Source: Crossaster papposus
Lineage: Eukaryota; Echinodermata; Asteroidea; Velatida; Solasteridae
NCBI GenBank assembly: GCA_037893245.1
Contig: JBAIAA010000524.1
Coordinates: forward strand, 682,001 to 746,000
Length of the DNA stretch: 64,000 bases
Direction of reading: 5' to 3'
This document shows positions 1 through 14,600 of the stretch, piece by piece. A model generated the notes under the pieces. That model worked only from the letters and a program-made list of their open reading frames with translations, searched no databases and was not told where the DNA came from. How positions within the stretch are numbered: position 1 is the stretch's first letter; every line of letters starts with the position of its first letter. The position numbers and the translations under genes are program-made.

Positions 1-810
1 CGCGCTAACTACACCAAGCTCCCGTACATGTAGTCTGCAAGAGGAAGAGGGAAGGAACAGTAATGTTTGAACCAGGGTCTATTGCAATTTGCATTATGCT
101 CGTAAAGCACTCGTTACGAAACTATGTCTTCTGAGTAAAACTTGCCACTGGGAGAGTTTGGTAGACTGCCTACCGCGCGCTGTCTCGCCGTGGTCATTAA
201 AAGAGCAGGTGGTTTTAGCTGGCATAAGATTTTCATCAATAACTTATGTTTATCATGATGGAGAAGACGTAAGCAAGACACTCGCTGCAGAAAAGAGAAT
301 GTTATTGACCTTAACGGTTTAGTGTTGTTCCTTCGTATCCCAACTGTCTTTATTGACGGCACAGCATCCGACAGCTTCCAGGGATCTGTGTTGAAAAATA
401 TTAAATCTATATCACTCATTCTGTTGCCGGAGTTACCTAAATTGTGCAATAGATAACCATTTATCTTCCAAAGTAGATTTTATCGGGGTATGTATAATAC
501 AGCTTGTACAGGATCTTGCTATAATTTTACGCAAATGGGAACAAAAGTACGACCGTTACGAAACGAAACGGCAGTTGTGCTGCCACGACAACGTGTCTCG
601 CACTTATGTTTTATTTGGAGATATATCTTTTTGTTCTGTTGAGAAAAAGTGCGGCCGTGGATTAATAATGTTATGATTACAAATTGACAATAGCTCACCA
701 TCATGCGATATGGTTCGTGCATACATTATCGAATCGTTTAAATGTTTAGTAAGACGCCACACGTCGTAAATACAGTCGTTTTTCTACATTCACATTGTAA
801 ATTAAAGTCT

Positions 811-1197
811 TAAAGGTAGGACACACCAATTGTGATTGCTTGAATTATCAGGAATAGGTGGATAGTAAATATCGTTTAACTGACCTGTCCGAAGTTTTAC
901 AATCATGAATGCCGAAAAAAAAGCAAGAAAAACGGTGTTGGTTTTCAACTGGGGATGGGCAGTCTTAATTGTTGTTCTTGCTTTTTTAGCGATCGCCGTC
1001 TGGCGATCGTGATTTGTTTTTATTAAATTCAATTTTTAGGAACAACTATAGGATATCTAGCGCAATCATTCTGATCATTATTTACTTTCATGATAAGTAA
1101 CAAAAATATTTCTTAATAATTCGGAAGAAAAGATATGTCTTAATAATTCGGTAGTAAAGATTTTTTCGATGGTTGCCAATGGTGTATCCTACCTTTA
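811..1197 (+). repeat. MITE family 1, copy 1
   Basis: Termini are TTAAAGGTAGGACACACC and (reverse) TATCCTACCTTTA. The interior TATCGTTTAACTGACCTGTC and GATATCTAGCGCAATC is shared with the other copies. The central hairpin is GCGATCGCC/GGCGATCG. A short internal duplication of the TTCTTAATAATTCGG segment is present. Confidence 0.85.
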
Positions 1198-2304
1198 TTA
1201 CATGGATACCCTTCTCTTTTATATCGTCTATTATATTTTATAGTGGTTGGAAAGGTCGCCCAGTATAATGTTCCCGCCAAGGATTATGTTTGACGATTGT
1301 GTCGTCTCTGGGAACGGGTTTAGTTATACCGCTTTACACTATAGCCTATAGCAAATTATCGTCACATGATATATTTTTCTGGATATGTAAATATACTAGA
1401 CGACAGTTTTGTTGGTAAGAATTATTAGTGTATGATGTACATGTATAGGGTTCTTGTGGGATAGACAGCTTGGAGGCTGCTTGATTTTGTTGTTGTTACT
1501 TTGAGATGTGCATCGTGTGACGTTGATCTTGCAAGGCGCCATGTCAAAGACGCTTGTAATTGAAGTTTCCGAAAATACAAGGACCGTAGTCATCGTGATA
1601 CGCCGCCAGAGACGCCACAAGTAACGGCATTCTACGATATAGCAGCAATGTACGCTAATAGGTAAAGCTCTATCGTTGTTCCGCGTGATCGTTTGAGGAG
1701 TAAGGTGAATGTATATACTTTAAATTCGTTGCTTGGTGGAGAAAGTGTGAAGGGATATAACGTTGTTTCCATCGGCCACACAATTAACACAAACATAAAG
1801 ACATGAAAAGGACTCATTTCTTAAACGGACTAATTTCTTAAGCTTCCAGAAGCTAAAATAAGGAAGGGGTATAAACTTATATTGATATACGGGGCTTTTT
1901 GGGATGAAACTCTATACCAAATTGTAAAAACAATTTTGAAGAGAATTTGGTTTGATTTCCAGCCAAGCGGTGCCGCGTACGTGTACCCGCATGTTCACAC
2001 AAGTAAAGTACATGTACGTACACCTACGTAGGCATGCATCTATCCTCACCAAGTTATCGATCAATCTGCTCATGGTAAATTCAACACCAGCAGGACGGGC
2101 ATCGACAACACAGTCACGTATCACGTACAGTATGCAGGTGCACGTGTTCTTGTATGGTGGTTTTTTGGTGGCGCAACATCAGCAACTGGTCAAACCTTGG
2201 TTAAACCCCTGCAGTGTTTTCTTAATGCAGCTTTTAGCCAGCCGACTAAGACTAATTAGTCATGTCGGAATGGTTTGATTTCGTAGCAGGTGCAAATGTC
2301 TTCT

Positions 2305-2649
2305 TCAGAGCTTGTCCTTCGACGCTGCGAAAACTAGATTCTCCTTCTTGGAGATTTCCGTACATTTTGTCGCTACCCTACATATTTCTTCGCGGTGTTT
2401 ATCAGTGAGCTCTCTGCATAAATATTTCATAGGGTGGATCCCCTCACAGGCAAACAAGTTGATTATTTTTCTCTCTCCGGTAAAGCTAGCTGCTTGGATT
2501 TGTAATGCTTCCAAGCCGGATAGCGGACAGAATTTCCTAATCATGTAATTTCTCTGCACGGGGCTCTCGACGAGGAAACCATTAATAAGCCACGTCCTCT
2601 CACTTTTTTGTGACTTGTCCATTTCTTCTAATGACAAACGGTGTACTTG
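2305..2649 (-). other. unassigned open reading frame, about 114 codons
   Basis: The minus-strand frame opens right after ACTGTAG, a possible splice acceptor, and reads SLEEMDKSQKSERTWLINGF and onward to AASKDKL. No family is recognised. Confidence 0.18.
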
Positions 2650-2941
2650 CTACAGTTGCAACCCTAATGCCTGAAAATGTCTAGAAGGATATAAGCGAGT
2701 GCCGTTAATTTTCGGGGGGTTACACATTCGGCTATACGTATGACTATGATGGAACAGGGCAGGACCTGTCTTGAAGACGCGAATTTCAGTCTGCTTCTGG
2801 AGAGTTATCTTGCGCGTTTCGAGTTTCATTCCTTGGACATCATATATCCCGTGGTCTGTTGACGTTCGAAGTGGACTCCTGTCTTTCTTATAGCAGGCAA
2901 GAATGGCTTCGTGTTTAGAGGTAATCCTGCAGTTCCGATGC

Positions 2942-3361
2942 TTAATTGAACGTGTTGCGTTCGTGATTGAAACGTTTCATTATGGAGCAGTTCAGTAAGA
3001 TAAGATCACCCGACAAACAAGGTGCCATGGTATTGGAACACTTGGTATATAGCTGCAGACGTTGAAAAAACAGTCTGTGCTTCAATTTAAACTTGAATAT
3101 TTTAACATTTAAGCAATTCGCCACCCCTATCGTGAAGCCGACTACTTTATAACGAGAACCTCTCTCAAATGTTGGTGATCTTAATGAAAACTTAGGTCTG
3201 TTATTATATATTATACTTTTTCCAACGTATCTCCGGCCGAGTGTATCTATATAAAAACACTCGCGCATCGAGAAAGTGTCGCGCATGAGTTCTGTTTGAC
3301 AACCTGTATCATGCACCAGTTGAGTGTTTGCGAAGTAATGGTCCAGTTCATACCGCTTCAC
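2942..3361 (-). other. unassigned open reading frame, 139 codons
   Basis: The minus-strand frame begins at GTG, not ATG, and reads KRYELDHYFANTQLVHDTGC and onward without stops for 139 codons. No family is recognised. It could be an exon, transposon debris or chance. Confidence 0.15.
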
Positions 3362-3660
3362 CTCCTTCCTTGCATTGTTTCCGCAACGTTTATGGCTGTT
3401 TGTATTTCGGTTTGTTGAAAATTTACCTTACCTGAACTTTTTGTTGTAGAGATATCAGGTCTGCATATCTCTATGCGTTATTAGGTAACTACATGTATTC
3501 ATAACGCCATTCATGTTCGCTCGTACCCGCCGCCCAAACAGGATTAGTTATTTAGGATGCATGGCGTAATTTCTTCGAGCCCCCATTGGATATAATTAGT
3601 TTGAGCAATAACACGGGTCAACACTTCAGGCGCTGGTTCATTTCATACTTCATGTTAATT

Positions 3661-3668
3661 TGACGTCA
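3661..3668. promoter_or_regulatory. palindromic CRE upstream of PRKAR1 exon 1
   Basis: This full TGACGTCA site lies about 1.8 kb upstream of the first PRKAR1 coding exon. Function is unproven. Confidence 0.25.
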
Positions 3669-5453
3669 GAAAACATCATCACCGGAGTTGAAATAATTGT
3701 TCGACCTTTGCGAGTTCGCGGTGCAAAAACTTATTCTGAGGTCACAAATGCGCGTTTGCGTCAAATATTGTTTGAACATTTGTATTATTATTAGAGCTGT
3801 TCACCCTGATATAATAATTTATGTAAATGAGACCCTGAGGCGGAAGTGAATTGCGGCCCCATTGAAAATGTGCAAGGGTCTAATCATTCGGGTAATTTTC
3901 TATCAATTTGTCAAGGATTTCTCGCAATATTTTTCTGGAGAGATACCTTTAAAATCCTAGTAAGTAATATTATCCAGCATGAACTGTTGTTTGTATGCAC
4001 CAAATAAAAACGTTAAAAATGCTTTCGTACAGTGCGCACGATTGTCGACATAAATTAGTAAGGCTCCTTTCCGCAACAGTATCCAAACAAATCCCTTTGC
4101 GAGGATGGGTATCACCATTCATCAATTTTTGAGCAGATTCGCGACGGGCTAGCTGCGCCTGGCGTTCTCGCCTCCCACCTAGTTTTGCAATGTACGAAAC
4201 GAAACAGTGAACCTTGGTGTGGTTAGCAGTGCGATTTGTGTTTCTAAAATAACAATCTTTATTTTGAAGCTTGTATGTTTAGTTTAGTTTGTCAAAACAG
4301 ATATGCAGTCATAGTCTCATAGAGACAGCTTTTCGATTTAGAGACCAAGATGTTAGTTTTACTGATTCTTGATGAGAGATGTTAAGTTCGTATGGAAGAA
4401 GATAATATATTTGGTGGCATACCGATTGAAAATATTCGGATATGGAGTCGAGAGGTTATTTTAGCTCAAATATTGCGTTCGACTTCAGACGTTTCGCGTA
4501 TGCCTCTCGATAATAAATAAACTTATGTGCGCTCAGAATGTATATTGCGGAAACAATTTCGAAACATGAAACGGTAGTCGGGAAGGCGACTTAATCAGTG
4601 GAGAAGAGATCGTTCGCGATCGGCAAACAACTGAAGATTATAGCCTGGTTTATACCCGCTGCTCGTGAAACGTGTCTGGGTTGGGAGGTTCAAAGGCTGT
4701 CATTCATAAAATTCGGGATTGCGTGTACAGGTGGATCGAGGGTGTTCCGATGCTAGGCGTGCATATTAAATGTGCGTACATGTACACATGGCATAATATG
4801 TACAGTATGTGTTGTGCCGTAGATTAAACGCTGCAAATGCAATGTGCATGTGTAGCCTGTAGGGGAGATCGAACGAGTCCGAAACAACGTTAGATTCTGG
4901 CTATACCGCACTTGTAATATTAGGGCTTTCACACACACGAACGTCGAGGCGGCTGGCCCCAGCTCATTTCGTATGAATTCCTAATATACATTTTCCGGAC
5001 GCTCCATGTACCAACGTACGACGGGCACGCGTACACGTACCGTACATGCCAGTAGATAGTAGAGGAATAATACTCGATTCCGATCTCCGCAAAAATCTAG
5101 ATGGATATGGATTCACGTTAGGATGGTCACGAAGCATAGATTTATAGCGGGGCGTCAATTACAATGCACCCCTGGTTGTAATTTAACTCAAACCTGTGAA
5201 TAAAAGGCTTCCTCTACATGACTATTCCGACAACGAAACGGCGTGGCTGGTGATGGCTGAATATGTGAATTAACGGACGGATATATATCGACAACCTGTT
5301 GGGATTCACTTGTGTGTGTGTTTTCTGTGTACAGTCTTCTTCGAGACGTTTTAATACCTGGCGGAGAAAACAAGGTGCGCCGGCGCCTCGTTTGTTGTTG
5401 TTGTTGTTGTTTTTTTTTTACTCCCTTCCAAAAAAAACCAACAACTTGCAATC

Positions 5454-5612
5454 ATGTTGAATTTCTTCCGGAGGAGAAAGAAAGCTTCCAGTGGGAAATC
5501 TTCTTCCACGACTCGTTCTCCTCAAACTGTACCGCAGGACGGCGGTGACACTCAGGGTCATGCCTCATCATCGGACGGCCCTACGCAGGCCAGTCAATCA
5601 CCTCCAGTCAGT
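5454..5612 (+). CDS. PRKAR1A: PRKAR1 first coding exon (alternative N-terminus)
   Basis: The exon holds 53 codons from ATG 5454, beginning [10 protein letters not shown] and ending SQSPPVS, followed by the donor GTGAGT at 5613. It ends in phase 0, as exon 2 requires. The content is basic and then Ser/Thr/Gln-rich, with no docking-domain helices. The exon assignment is by phase and position; no transcript has been seen. Confidence 0.72.
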
Positions 5613-8600
5613 GTGAGTGTCTGATCTGACAATGACATACCAATCATACCAAACATATTTTCACTTGTCACACACAGACATTGGTTTTCTTGATTATTCT
5701 AACATATTTTCCCACCCAAACCTCTAGTAAGTCAATGTACAATATTTGTCTATAACTTAAGTATAACATAGTGTACTAACCCCAGTGAACTAAAATGTAT
5801 TCATTAAAAAAATTAAAAAAATTACAGCAAAAGCAAATGATGTACATTGCCTTTATTAAGTTAACATTGTTCAATAATTATGCTAGGTATTAATATCACA
5901 ATGGGTCAGATATAAACCAAATATTGGACCCAACTTTTTGTCCCAGTGTTTACCAGAAATATTGATAAATCTTTAGGTTTTGATCTTCACCGACTTATTT
6001 GATAACTAGAAAACAGGAGGTCGTGGGTTTGAGTACACCCTGAGTGATGTTTTTTCTAATAATCTCTTGGGATAACACTGAGTATACAGTGTGTATTAAA
6101 TGTCGTTGATGGGCAAAAACTCAATATTGAATTCACATCTCACAGCTTGCACACACTATTTGTAAGTCTAGTTATGCCAACATTAGAGTATTGTTGTACT
6201 GTGTGGGGAGGAAGGTACATATCTCACGATAATATGTTAAACAAATGTCTCAAAAGAGCCGCGCGGATAATCCTTAAATGTACCTTCCTCACCCCTTCAG
6301 AGGATATGTTTGCTCGTCTTAATTGGGCCCTTTTTCAAAAAGAGTCAAGTCAAAAAAGGCTATTCTTGTCTTCAAAAGTATCAACAAAATGACTCCTTTG
6401 TACATGACAAATATTTTCAAACCACTTACAGTAGTTCGCGAAACAAGGCAATCAACCCACACGGCACTGAAAGTTCCTTTCGCCAAAAAAGAATGCTACG
6501 CCACAAGTTTCGCTGTGAGTGGTGCAAATATTTGGAATAATCTGCCCGAACAATTGCGAACATTGGACTCATTAAGCACATTTAAATCAGAGCTCCGACA
6601 TGCCATCTGAGTGTTAGATATTATGCCAATTGCGCTGATCTACAGAGTTAGAACTTGGTTGCCACTATAATGTGGAGCCGGATAGGAATTTCCCCTTCTT
6701 ATTTTTCACCTAAAAGGTTTTTTTATTTGGCGGGTTTTCGCCTATCTCGTAAATCAGAATTAGTATTAATGTTTAGAATTCCTGTAATATCCTTGTATTT
6801 ATAATATGTACTGTTATTTTATTTGATGATGTATGCAGGGCCCCAATGAAAACCAGTTTTAAACTGTTTGGGCACACCCTGGGTAAAGAAATGGAATAAA
6901 TAAATAAATCTCCCTACACAAATACTGTCTTATAAATATAATATAATATTCCTTATTTTTTTGGCTGTAAACATCCTCCACTTAAAAAGTTTCTATTCTC
7001 AGTAATTAAATAAAAATGTAATAACTGTCTAATTAAATGTCAATATACCTTTTGTTTCGGTTAAAAAAATATAATCTGGTAGCCTTTGTTTCTATTATTT
7101 AGATGGGGCAATTTCTGTCTAGACAACTGGCCACCTCAGTGTTACTGTTTAGGTTAGGTGTTTTTTATTGTTAGCAGGGCGGAAAGGAGTTTTGTATAGA
7201 TGTAGTCAGCCATATAGTTAACCTAGTGTTAACACAACAAAAATAAAGACCCAGTCGAAACCATCTAAATATTTAGTCTGTATTGTATTTTCAATGAAGT
7301 CCACAGTAAAACTAGTTAGCTTGTTTTTTATTTTATCATGCAAAATCAGCTGTATTGGTACATGTAATTTGACTTTTAATCTAACTCAACACCAAGTAGT
7401 AGGTGTATTTAAAACAAAGGTAATAATAGGTTCAAGGGTAATATACAACATTTGCGTTTGATGGATGTTTACAAAAATGTGGACGAACTAAGTTTGGTAA
7501 ATTGGTGATAGAATTTAAAAATAGTCGGGTTTTCCCAACAATGGTCAGCCGACCATCGAGGAAAATGGATACAAAAATTAAATGTTTCTTGGAAAATTGA
7601 TAGCACAACCAGCATGACAAGGAGCCGTGATTACACAGGATGCGTATTCGCTTAATAATTAATTAAGGTACAAAATTTTTCGAGTTTATTTGATGTTTGC
7701 GAATGTTGTCCGTTAACTTAAAGAGTGCTTGTCTGGTCTAGCTATTGTAGATCATTTTCTTTTGTGGCACCAGCTCCGGGCTTCTTCGACCAATAGGGTT
7801 ACCAAAATGGGCGTAAGTCGTCTTTAAGAATACATGTGGCGTGTACTCGGCCAGTGGTGCTACCCAAAAATGGCTTCTAGTTTTGTTCACCGGATTGGGC
7901 CATACAGAGAAAGTTCCTACATGTATGATGCGTGCATGTCACCAATGACACGACTGGCTACCTTTTCAAATTCACTGAAACGTCTAAACTGTCAAAATTT
8001 AAGGACCATCCATTTGCATCACATGGAAAGGTTGAAGTGCCGTGTTGCTTTCTGTAGCACGACCATTTGAAGCATGTTTGGCATCCCGCCCCCACACACA
8101 GAACTAACCGACATTTCAGTCCAGTTGTCGAATCAGTAGTAGGCCTTTGGGAAGATCCACGCTTCGGAGAAAATCTGGTGGGAAATTTGAAAGTGACTTC
8201 GGGGTGTTTTGTCTTGGATCTTGAAGTGTTTTTGTAGGCAGGCAGTCACGGATGCGCGACTCGGTGATGGTTTGGATGCATTGTGCGCCATTACCACGTC
8301 GGACGACTTGAATGCTGAAGAGCACTTGAAGATGTTTCATTTACTCTAAGAAAATGCTAATGAGGATGTCAAGAAATACGCTTCGTTGAAATTTCTCTTT
8401 GGAAATTTTGATCTTGAGTGTGACAGTACTAGCGGGGGTGTGATTGTAGCCCACTTCTGGTCCTCTCCAAGTACACCAATCCATACCAACAGTGTCACTG
8501 CTACAATACTCATCCGAGCCTTGGATTAAATGATCTGAGCATTTCTATTCGGTCGAAATGTCAAATCCATCGTTTGTTTGTGCAGGGAATACCTTCAGGT

Positions 8601-11600
8601 GAAATTAATCATAATTCTGTGTATATGTCGATTTATTCCCTCTGCGCGTAGTTCAGTCAGCGAAGGGTATAAATCCTGTAAGTTGTCACTCTACATTTTG
8701 TAGTTTGCTGTTGCCTATGTCGCCGTTGCACTGTGGCTGTGTTTTTTAGTCGTGTTTTGTTAAGAATACCAGGGTTTTGTGAGTTGCTCGTTATTTTACG
8801 GTTTAAGTTAATGCATCTTTCTTGTGCATCACATTTGACTGTATTCGGCTGTATTCGTTTGCAATGTCCGACTGGTCGACTTGGTGGACTTTGAGGTGAT
8901 GGCATCAAATTTGGCAACATTTGAAGAGGTATGTGTGCGAGTGTACACTTGCATCAGCCAGACACGCAGGTTTTCATCATGGAAGTGTTTTGGGCCGTTT
9001 AGTCTTTACTTTCTGTCATCTTAAATGTGAAAAAAACAACTTAAAGGTAGTACACACCATTGGTAATTGCTTGAATTATCATGAATGGGTAGATTTGGGG
9101 GGGTTGTATTTCATAGTAAATATCGTTTAACTGACTTTTCCGAAGTTTTACAATCATGGATGCCGAGAAAAGCACGAAAAACAGCGTTTGTTTTCAACCG
9201 GGGTCGAGCAGTTATTCTTATGTTATCTTTGTTTTTTCGCTCTCGCCGTCCGGCGAGAGCAAATTTTTCTTTATAAAATTCATTTTTTTGGAATAATTAC
9301 AGGATATCTAGCGCAATCCTTTTGCTGAATGCCTAGAATCATTATTTACTTTCAATTAAGTAAGGTATTTCTTAATAATTCAGTAGTAAATATTTTCGAT
9401 ATCTGCAAATGGTGTATACTACCTTTAAACTGGCAAAACAATTGTGGTGCATACACTAAAAAATAGATTGAAATCAAATAAAAAGTTAAACGGTTAATCC
9501 ATGTTCGGTTTTGAAATGTATTGCCATTACCAATAAATGCATAGTTTATAATTTTAAAAACCCCAATGCTTAATTTTTAACGTGAGCTGTATTATTTAAT
9601 ATTATCATCAACCAAAATTTGACATTGTTGAAAAGGAAAATAACTGGCTGGTTCATTCATAATTTTATCAGACATTCATTGTCATTAAAAAGCCAGCGTC
9701 ATTCCCTATCTGTACAATCAATATGCTGCTGTAATTTATTGATGAATTGCACTGACAATAGCCAGTTGAAACATTGTCTCTAACAAGACTGTCAATATTT
9801 TAAATTGGCCTATTTTTAAGAATCGGTCATGCAGCACTAAGTAGAGAACAAATCGTTCAACCTGAAAAGAACTGTGTGGATAACAATTGTATTGTGTGAC
9901 TGGCCTACATACATTGTACGTACATGTAATTACTGATAGCGAGTTTGCATAGTTTTTATCAGTAAAGATGCAGTATATGATGTACATTGTACTATACTTG
10001 TACTGTACTGTACTGTACTGTACATACACATGTACATGTTGTAAGCACCATACATTGTACATGTAATCGTGCCTTTACCACAGTAATTGTGGTAATATAG
10101 CATATTCAATTCAATTCAATTCAATAGAACATTTATTTCCACATTCTTACTCTTAATTACATTGAATAATACATGTACATTAAAACAAGTGTGGAGGCAT
10201 CATCCTAGAAAGCAAAAGCTTGTGGCGGATGTGCCCTACAGAACAGGACAAGATAAGACAAAAACACTGATTACAATATTTAGTCGTGATCACATAATTA
10301 AATAATACATGGATCGGTTAAACATATTAAGTATGGACTTGATATTAAGCAAAACGGATTATTATTGGCTAAAATAACTTAACAGATGACAATAAATTAA
10401 GTACTCTGGGAGTTGAGTAGGAATGATTTCAATTTACATTTGAACGTATTGATTGAAGGGCAATTAGTTACAGACGATGATAGATAATTCCAATTTTTGG
10501 GTCCAGAGAAAAAAATAGTATGTTGAGAAAGAGTTGTTCTAGCAAGAGGTATGTGTATTTTGGATGCAGTTCTAGTATTATAATTATGTATAGATCTGTT
10601 ACGTTGAAACAGGTTATGTAGCGATTCAGGAAGTTGGTTATTTATAAATTTATACATAAAAACGTCTTGTTGAAAGACATTGATATTGTTAAGAGACAAA
10701 AGGTTATATTTCTTAAATAAAGGAGTGGTATGTTCGTTAAAGTGGACCTTAGATACAATACGAATTGCCCTTTTCTGCAGTTTAATCAATCTATCAAGAT
10801 TTGACTTGTACGTGTTAGCCCAAATAACGTTACAATAAGAAAGGTAAGAAAGAATTAATGAACAGTACAAAGTACGCAAAATGCTTGATGGAAGAGTGTA
10901 CTTTAATCTACTCATGATGCCTATATTTGTGGTGGGGCATGTGATGAATATTTAACCACTCTAGTATGTCCTGTATAGAGTTTCGGTTGTTAATTTATTT
11001 TCCTAATGGCTTTGCCCTGAAAATTGGATTTTGTGAAATCTGAGTCGATTGAAACATGTTTTTTAAAATTTTATTTATGAGCATGTTGTAAGTTATTGGC
11101 ATCAAATTTAAAGCGGTGAATAGTACTGCAATATATATTACTTCATCTTGACATTATTAAAGTGTAGCTGATTAAAATAAATGCTTAAATGTTAAAATTA
11201 TAGCGAGAGGGAAATCATGTTTATCAATAAAAACAACTTTTAAATAAAAATGTGTTTGTGGACAAACACAGAGCTGTTTCTGTAAGCCCGATTCAAAGGG
11301 GGCCTAAAAGCACAGCGATTCTCAAAAGTTAAACACGTGGCAATGTCGGCAAATTTTGTGACACAGACTGACACTGTACTATACAGTACAGTACTCTACT
11401 ATGATGAATGTACTCTAGTTGCCTCGTGAAATTATCAAATGAAATGTGCTATCAGCCTCTAAAACAAATTTGTTATAAACATTTTAATGTGAATGTAGGT
11501 ATGTAGGTTAATCGGCAGACACAGAATCCGGAAATTTTATTGCCGAACTTGGGTGAATTAAATTTGAGCTGAAATTTCACGGAATGCCAAGGTCAATATC

Positions 11601-14600
11601 CAGACCAGATTTGATGCAATTATTGCACAATGGACTTGGGACTTTGCACGCATTTATTGTGTCCTAATCAGCACAGATTAAAATGATTTATACAAAAAAA
11701 GGGTAAAGTCTGCACATTTTTGCATTATTTTATTTGCAGAAAGATTTGTTGTACAAATTGGCTGTACTGTGAAATTCACAGCCAGACATTTTGCATTTGT
11801 TTACCGTACTTTCCTACAGATCAGAAACCACAGTTAAATTTATTCCCTTTTGGTTGTTGATTTTGAAAGCTTAACTGAAAATATATATATTTAGATTTTT
11901 TTTATTGCCCAATTCAAGAGCCAAATTCAAAGGCCAAACTCAAAAGCATGTGTGCCATTGTACAAAATAGATAAAGGGTCGTGCATTTATAGACATGTAC
12001 ACATAATGTACATGTACATGTACGTACACGTACAATTTGTGTATACCCTGTTCCTAAACACTCTTTACACACATGTACACATACTGGTATTTGAAGTGGC
12101 TGTGCATTAATTATGCACATGAGCTTGGCAATAATCACATAGTTGGATTACAAACACTGCTACAGTAAAGCACCACTGTAAAATGAACTTGAAAGCTAAT
12201 ATTTTTCTTTTTTCTTACTGTATAATTACCCTAAACAAAAACAAACAAATCGTTCCTCTTGACTCTTAACAGTTGTATTGGAAATTATGTAAATTATGTA
12301 CAATGTACAGGTACTGAGCGCCTTGGCTCAGTGATGTTAAAATAATCCTGGCGCAAACTGGTTAAACAATTCAGATAATAGTCGGCAGCCGACAAAATTG
12401 ACTTTTCTGTTTCAACAAGTTTGAAGTTGTGATACATTGACATATTTTCGCTGTTTGCTCTGTACGAATATATTTCTAGTAGTATTTTAATTTTTTTCGA
12501 ATACAATTCGACAAATAAAAAACTGAAGACAAATTTATATTTGGAAAGTTTTCACGTCTCTGACATCTTTAATGTCGATTGCCAACCAATCCTGACCTTC
12601 GGTTTAACATTGTGGTCAGAGCATCGGAATTAGGAAGCGAGTTGATAGATTACACGCTTTCATCTACCATACATTTGCCTTCCCCAGGATCAGCAGGAGA
12701 AACCCAAAGCTTCCCCCTCCGCGCCCAGTGCCGCACCCCAGACCGAGGAGGCTGAGGAACCCGAGGACACTGCCTCCACACCCCCGGTGGTCCAGCCCAA
12801 GGGACGCCAGCGTCGCGGTGCCTTCAGTGCTGAACCTTTGACAGAAGAGTATGCTGCTTCCTATGTTAAGAAGGTAAAAATCCAACATCATGAAATAAAA
12901 TGCGTCATTGCGATTTTTAAAAACCCTCCGCAGAATGGAAATGTTACGAAGACTGCCAAAATGGGTGGATGGATTTTCAAGGATTTGTGAAGGGTTCAAC
13001 GAAATTAAACTAGATACTTGTGGTGACCAGTATTTCAGTACATACCAATCAGTGTCATGTCCACTTACTGCATTTAATTGTTTACTGCGATAATGAACAT
13101 TTATTGTTTAAAAAAGAATATTAGTAGTATCAGCACATTGATTTATTGTTGAATGCAAATTGACACTGTCCTTACCATTTGAATGGGTACATGTACATGT
13201 AGCATCTAATTACATGCATGTACTGGTATACCGTGGTTTTTTTTTTTGGGGGGGGCTTGTATTTTATAGTAAATATCGTTTAACTGACCTGTCCAGAGTT
13301 TTACAATCATGGATGCCGAGAAAAAAAACAGTGTCGGGCAGTTTTAGTTTTTTTAATAAAATTCAATTTTTTCGAAACAATTATATGTACAGGGTATCTA
13401 GCGCAATCATTTTGCTGGATGCTTAGAATCATTATTTACCTTCAAATAAGTAAGATCTTTCTTAATAATTTGGTAGTAAAAATTGTTGATATCTGCAAAT
13501 GGTGATACATCCTACCTTTAAATATCTACCTGGTCTTCAAAGAGATGCAGTTCAGTATATGAATACAACTTCCAAGAGTATAAAAGCGAGTGCAATGTAC
13601 ACAACAAAAACTGCCTGGACAAGTGAATTGGCACTAGGGATTTGTAAGCTTGTCACACACACCTTGTCAAATTACATGAACTCCAATTCCACAGTATAAA
13701 ATTTGATATGACGACATCTTTGGACGACGAGTGTGATCAATGCAATTAGGAAATGGCAATATATCCGACTATCATTTTATCCTGACTGCATTCAGCGTAT
13801 TTGCTGTCTTGAACGCTATAAGCTGTCAGAGCCTCTTATCGGCATCGCTCAATTATCTCTGCTTCAGTGGCCAGCTAGTCAGAAACTACACATGCATGAA
13901 TGAATACGAGAGATACCCAACTATGCACATCTTTGATCGTGTACGGTACCGTACATGTGCTGACTAATGTTTAGTGTGCATGGACACATAATAACCCGGC
14001 CTACAGTACATGTACAGGATTTTGTTCGGCCAAATTACTGACCGTAAAAACAATTCTACTCTCACATCTGTCCAAAAATATTTGAAATTTATTTTTGAAA
14101 ATAAAAATGTCTTCTCTGTACTTAAAGGTAGTATATACCATTTGCAGATATCGAAAAAATTTACTACCGAATTATTAAGAAATATCTTACTTATTTAAAA
14201 GTAAATAATGATTGTAGGCATCCAGCAAAATAAGGGCCCTAGATATCCTGTAATTGTTCAAAAAAACTGAATTGTATAAACCAAAATTCATTCTCGCCGT
14301 CCGGCGAGCGCGAAAAAACAAAGATAACATAAGAATAACTGCTCGACTCCGGTGGAAAACAAACGCTGTTTTTCATGCTTTTCTCGGCATCCATGAATGT
14401 AAAAATTCGGACAGGTCAGTTAAACGATATTTACTATAAAATACAACCCCCCAAATCCACCCATTCCTGATAATTCAACAAATTACCAATGGTGTATACT
14501 ACCTTTAAACAGAAAAATTAAATGCAATACTGCTAAAAGTGAGGAAAAGAAAAAAAATGTACCCGATACCAATCTGGATATTTTTAGGGCGTTAGTGCAA

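Larger units (their letters stand above)
1..5290. other. upstream region without a recognised gene
   Basis: Apart from MITE copy 1, I see no known coding sequence. Two minus-strand open stretches (2305-2649 and 2942-3361) look protein-like but match nothing I know. An expected upstream PRKAR1 exon with the docking domain is not found here. Confidence 0.6.
5613..12687 (+). other. PRKAR1 intron 1
   Basis: This 7.1-kb intron carries both LINE fragments, MITE copy 2, a (TACTG)n/TGTAC microsatellite near 9998-10025 and TACATGTAC palindromes. A patch of higher complexity at 7730-8350 has no recognised coding content. Confidence 0.8.

Noticed and set aside
8116-8340. Minus-strand frame of 74 codons in a GC-richer patch
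   Set aside because: No known motif and no supporting splice context; kept only as part of intron 1.
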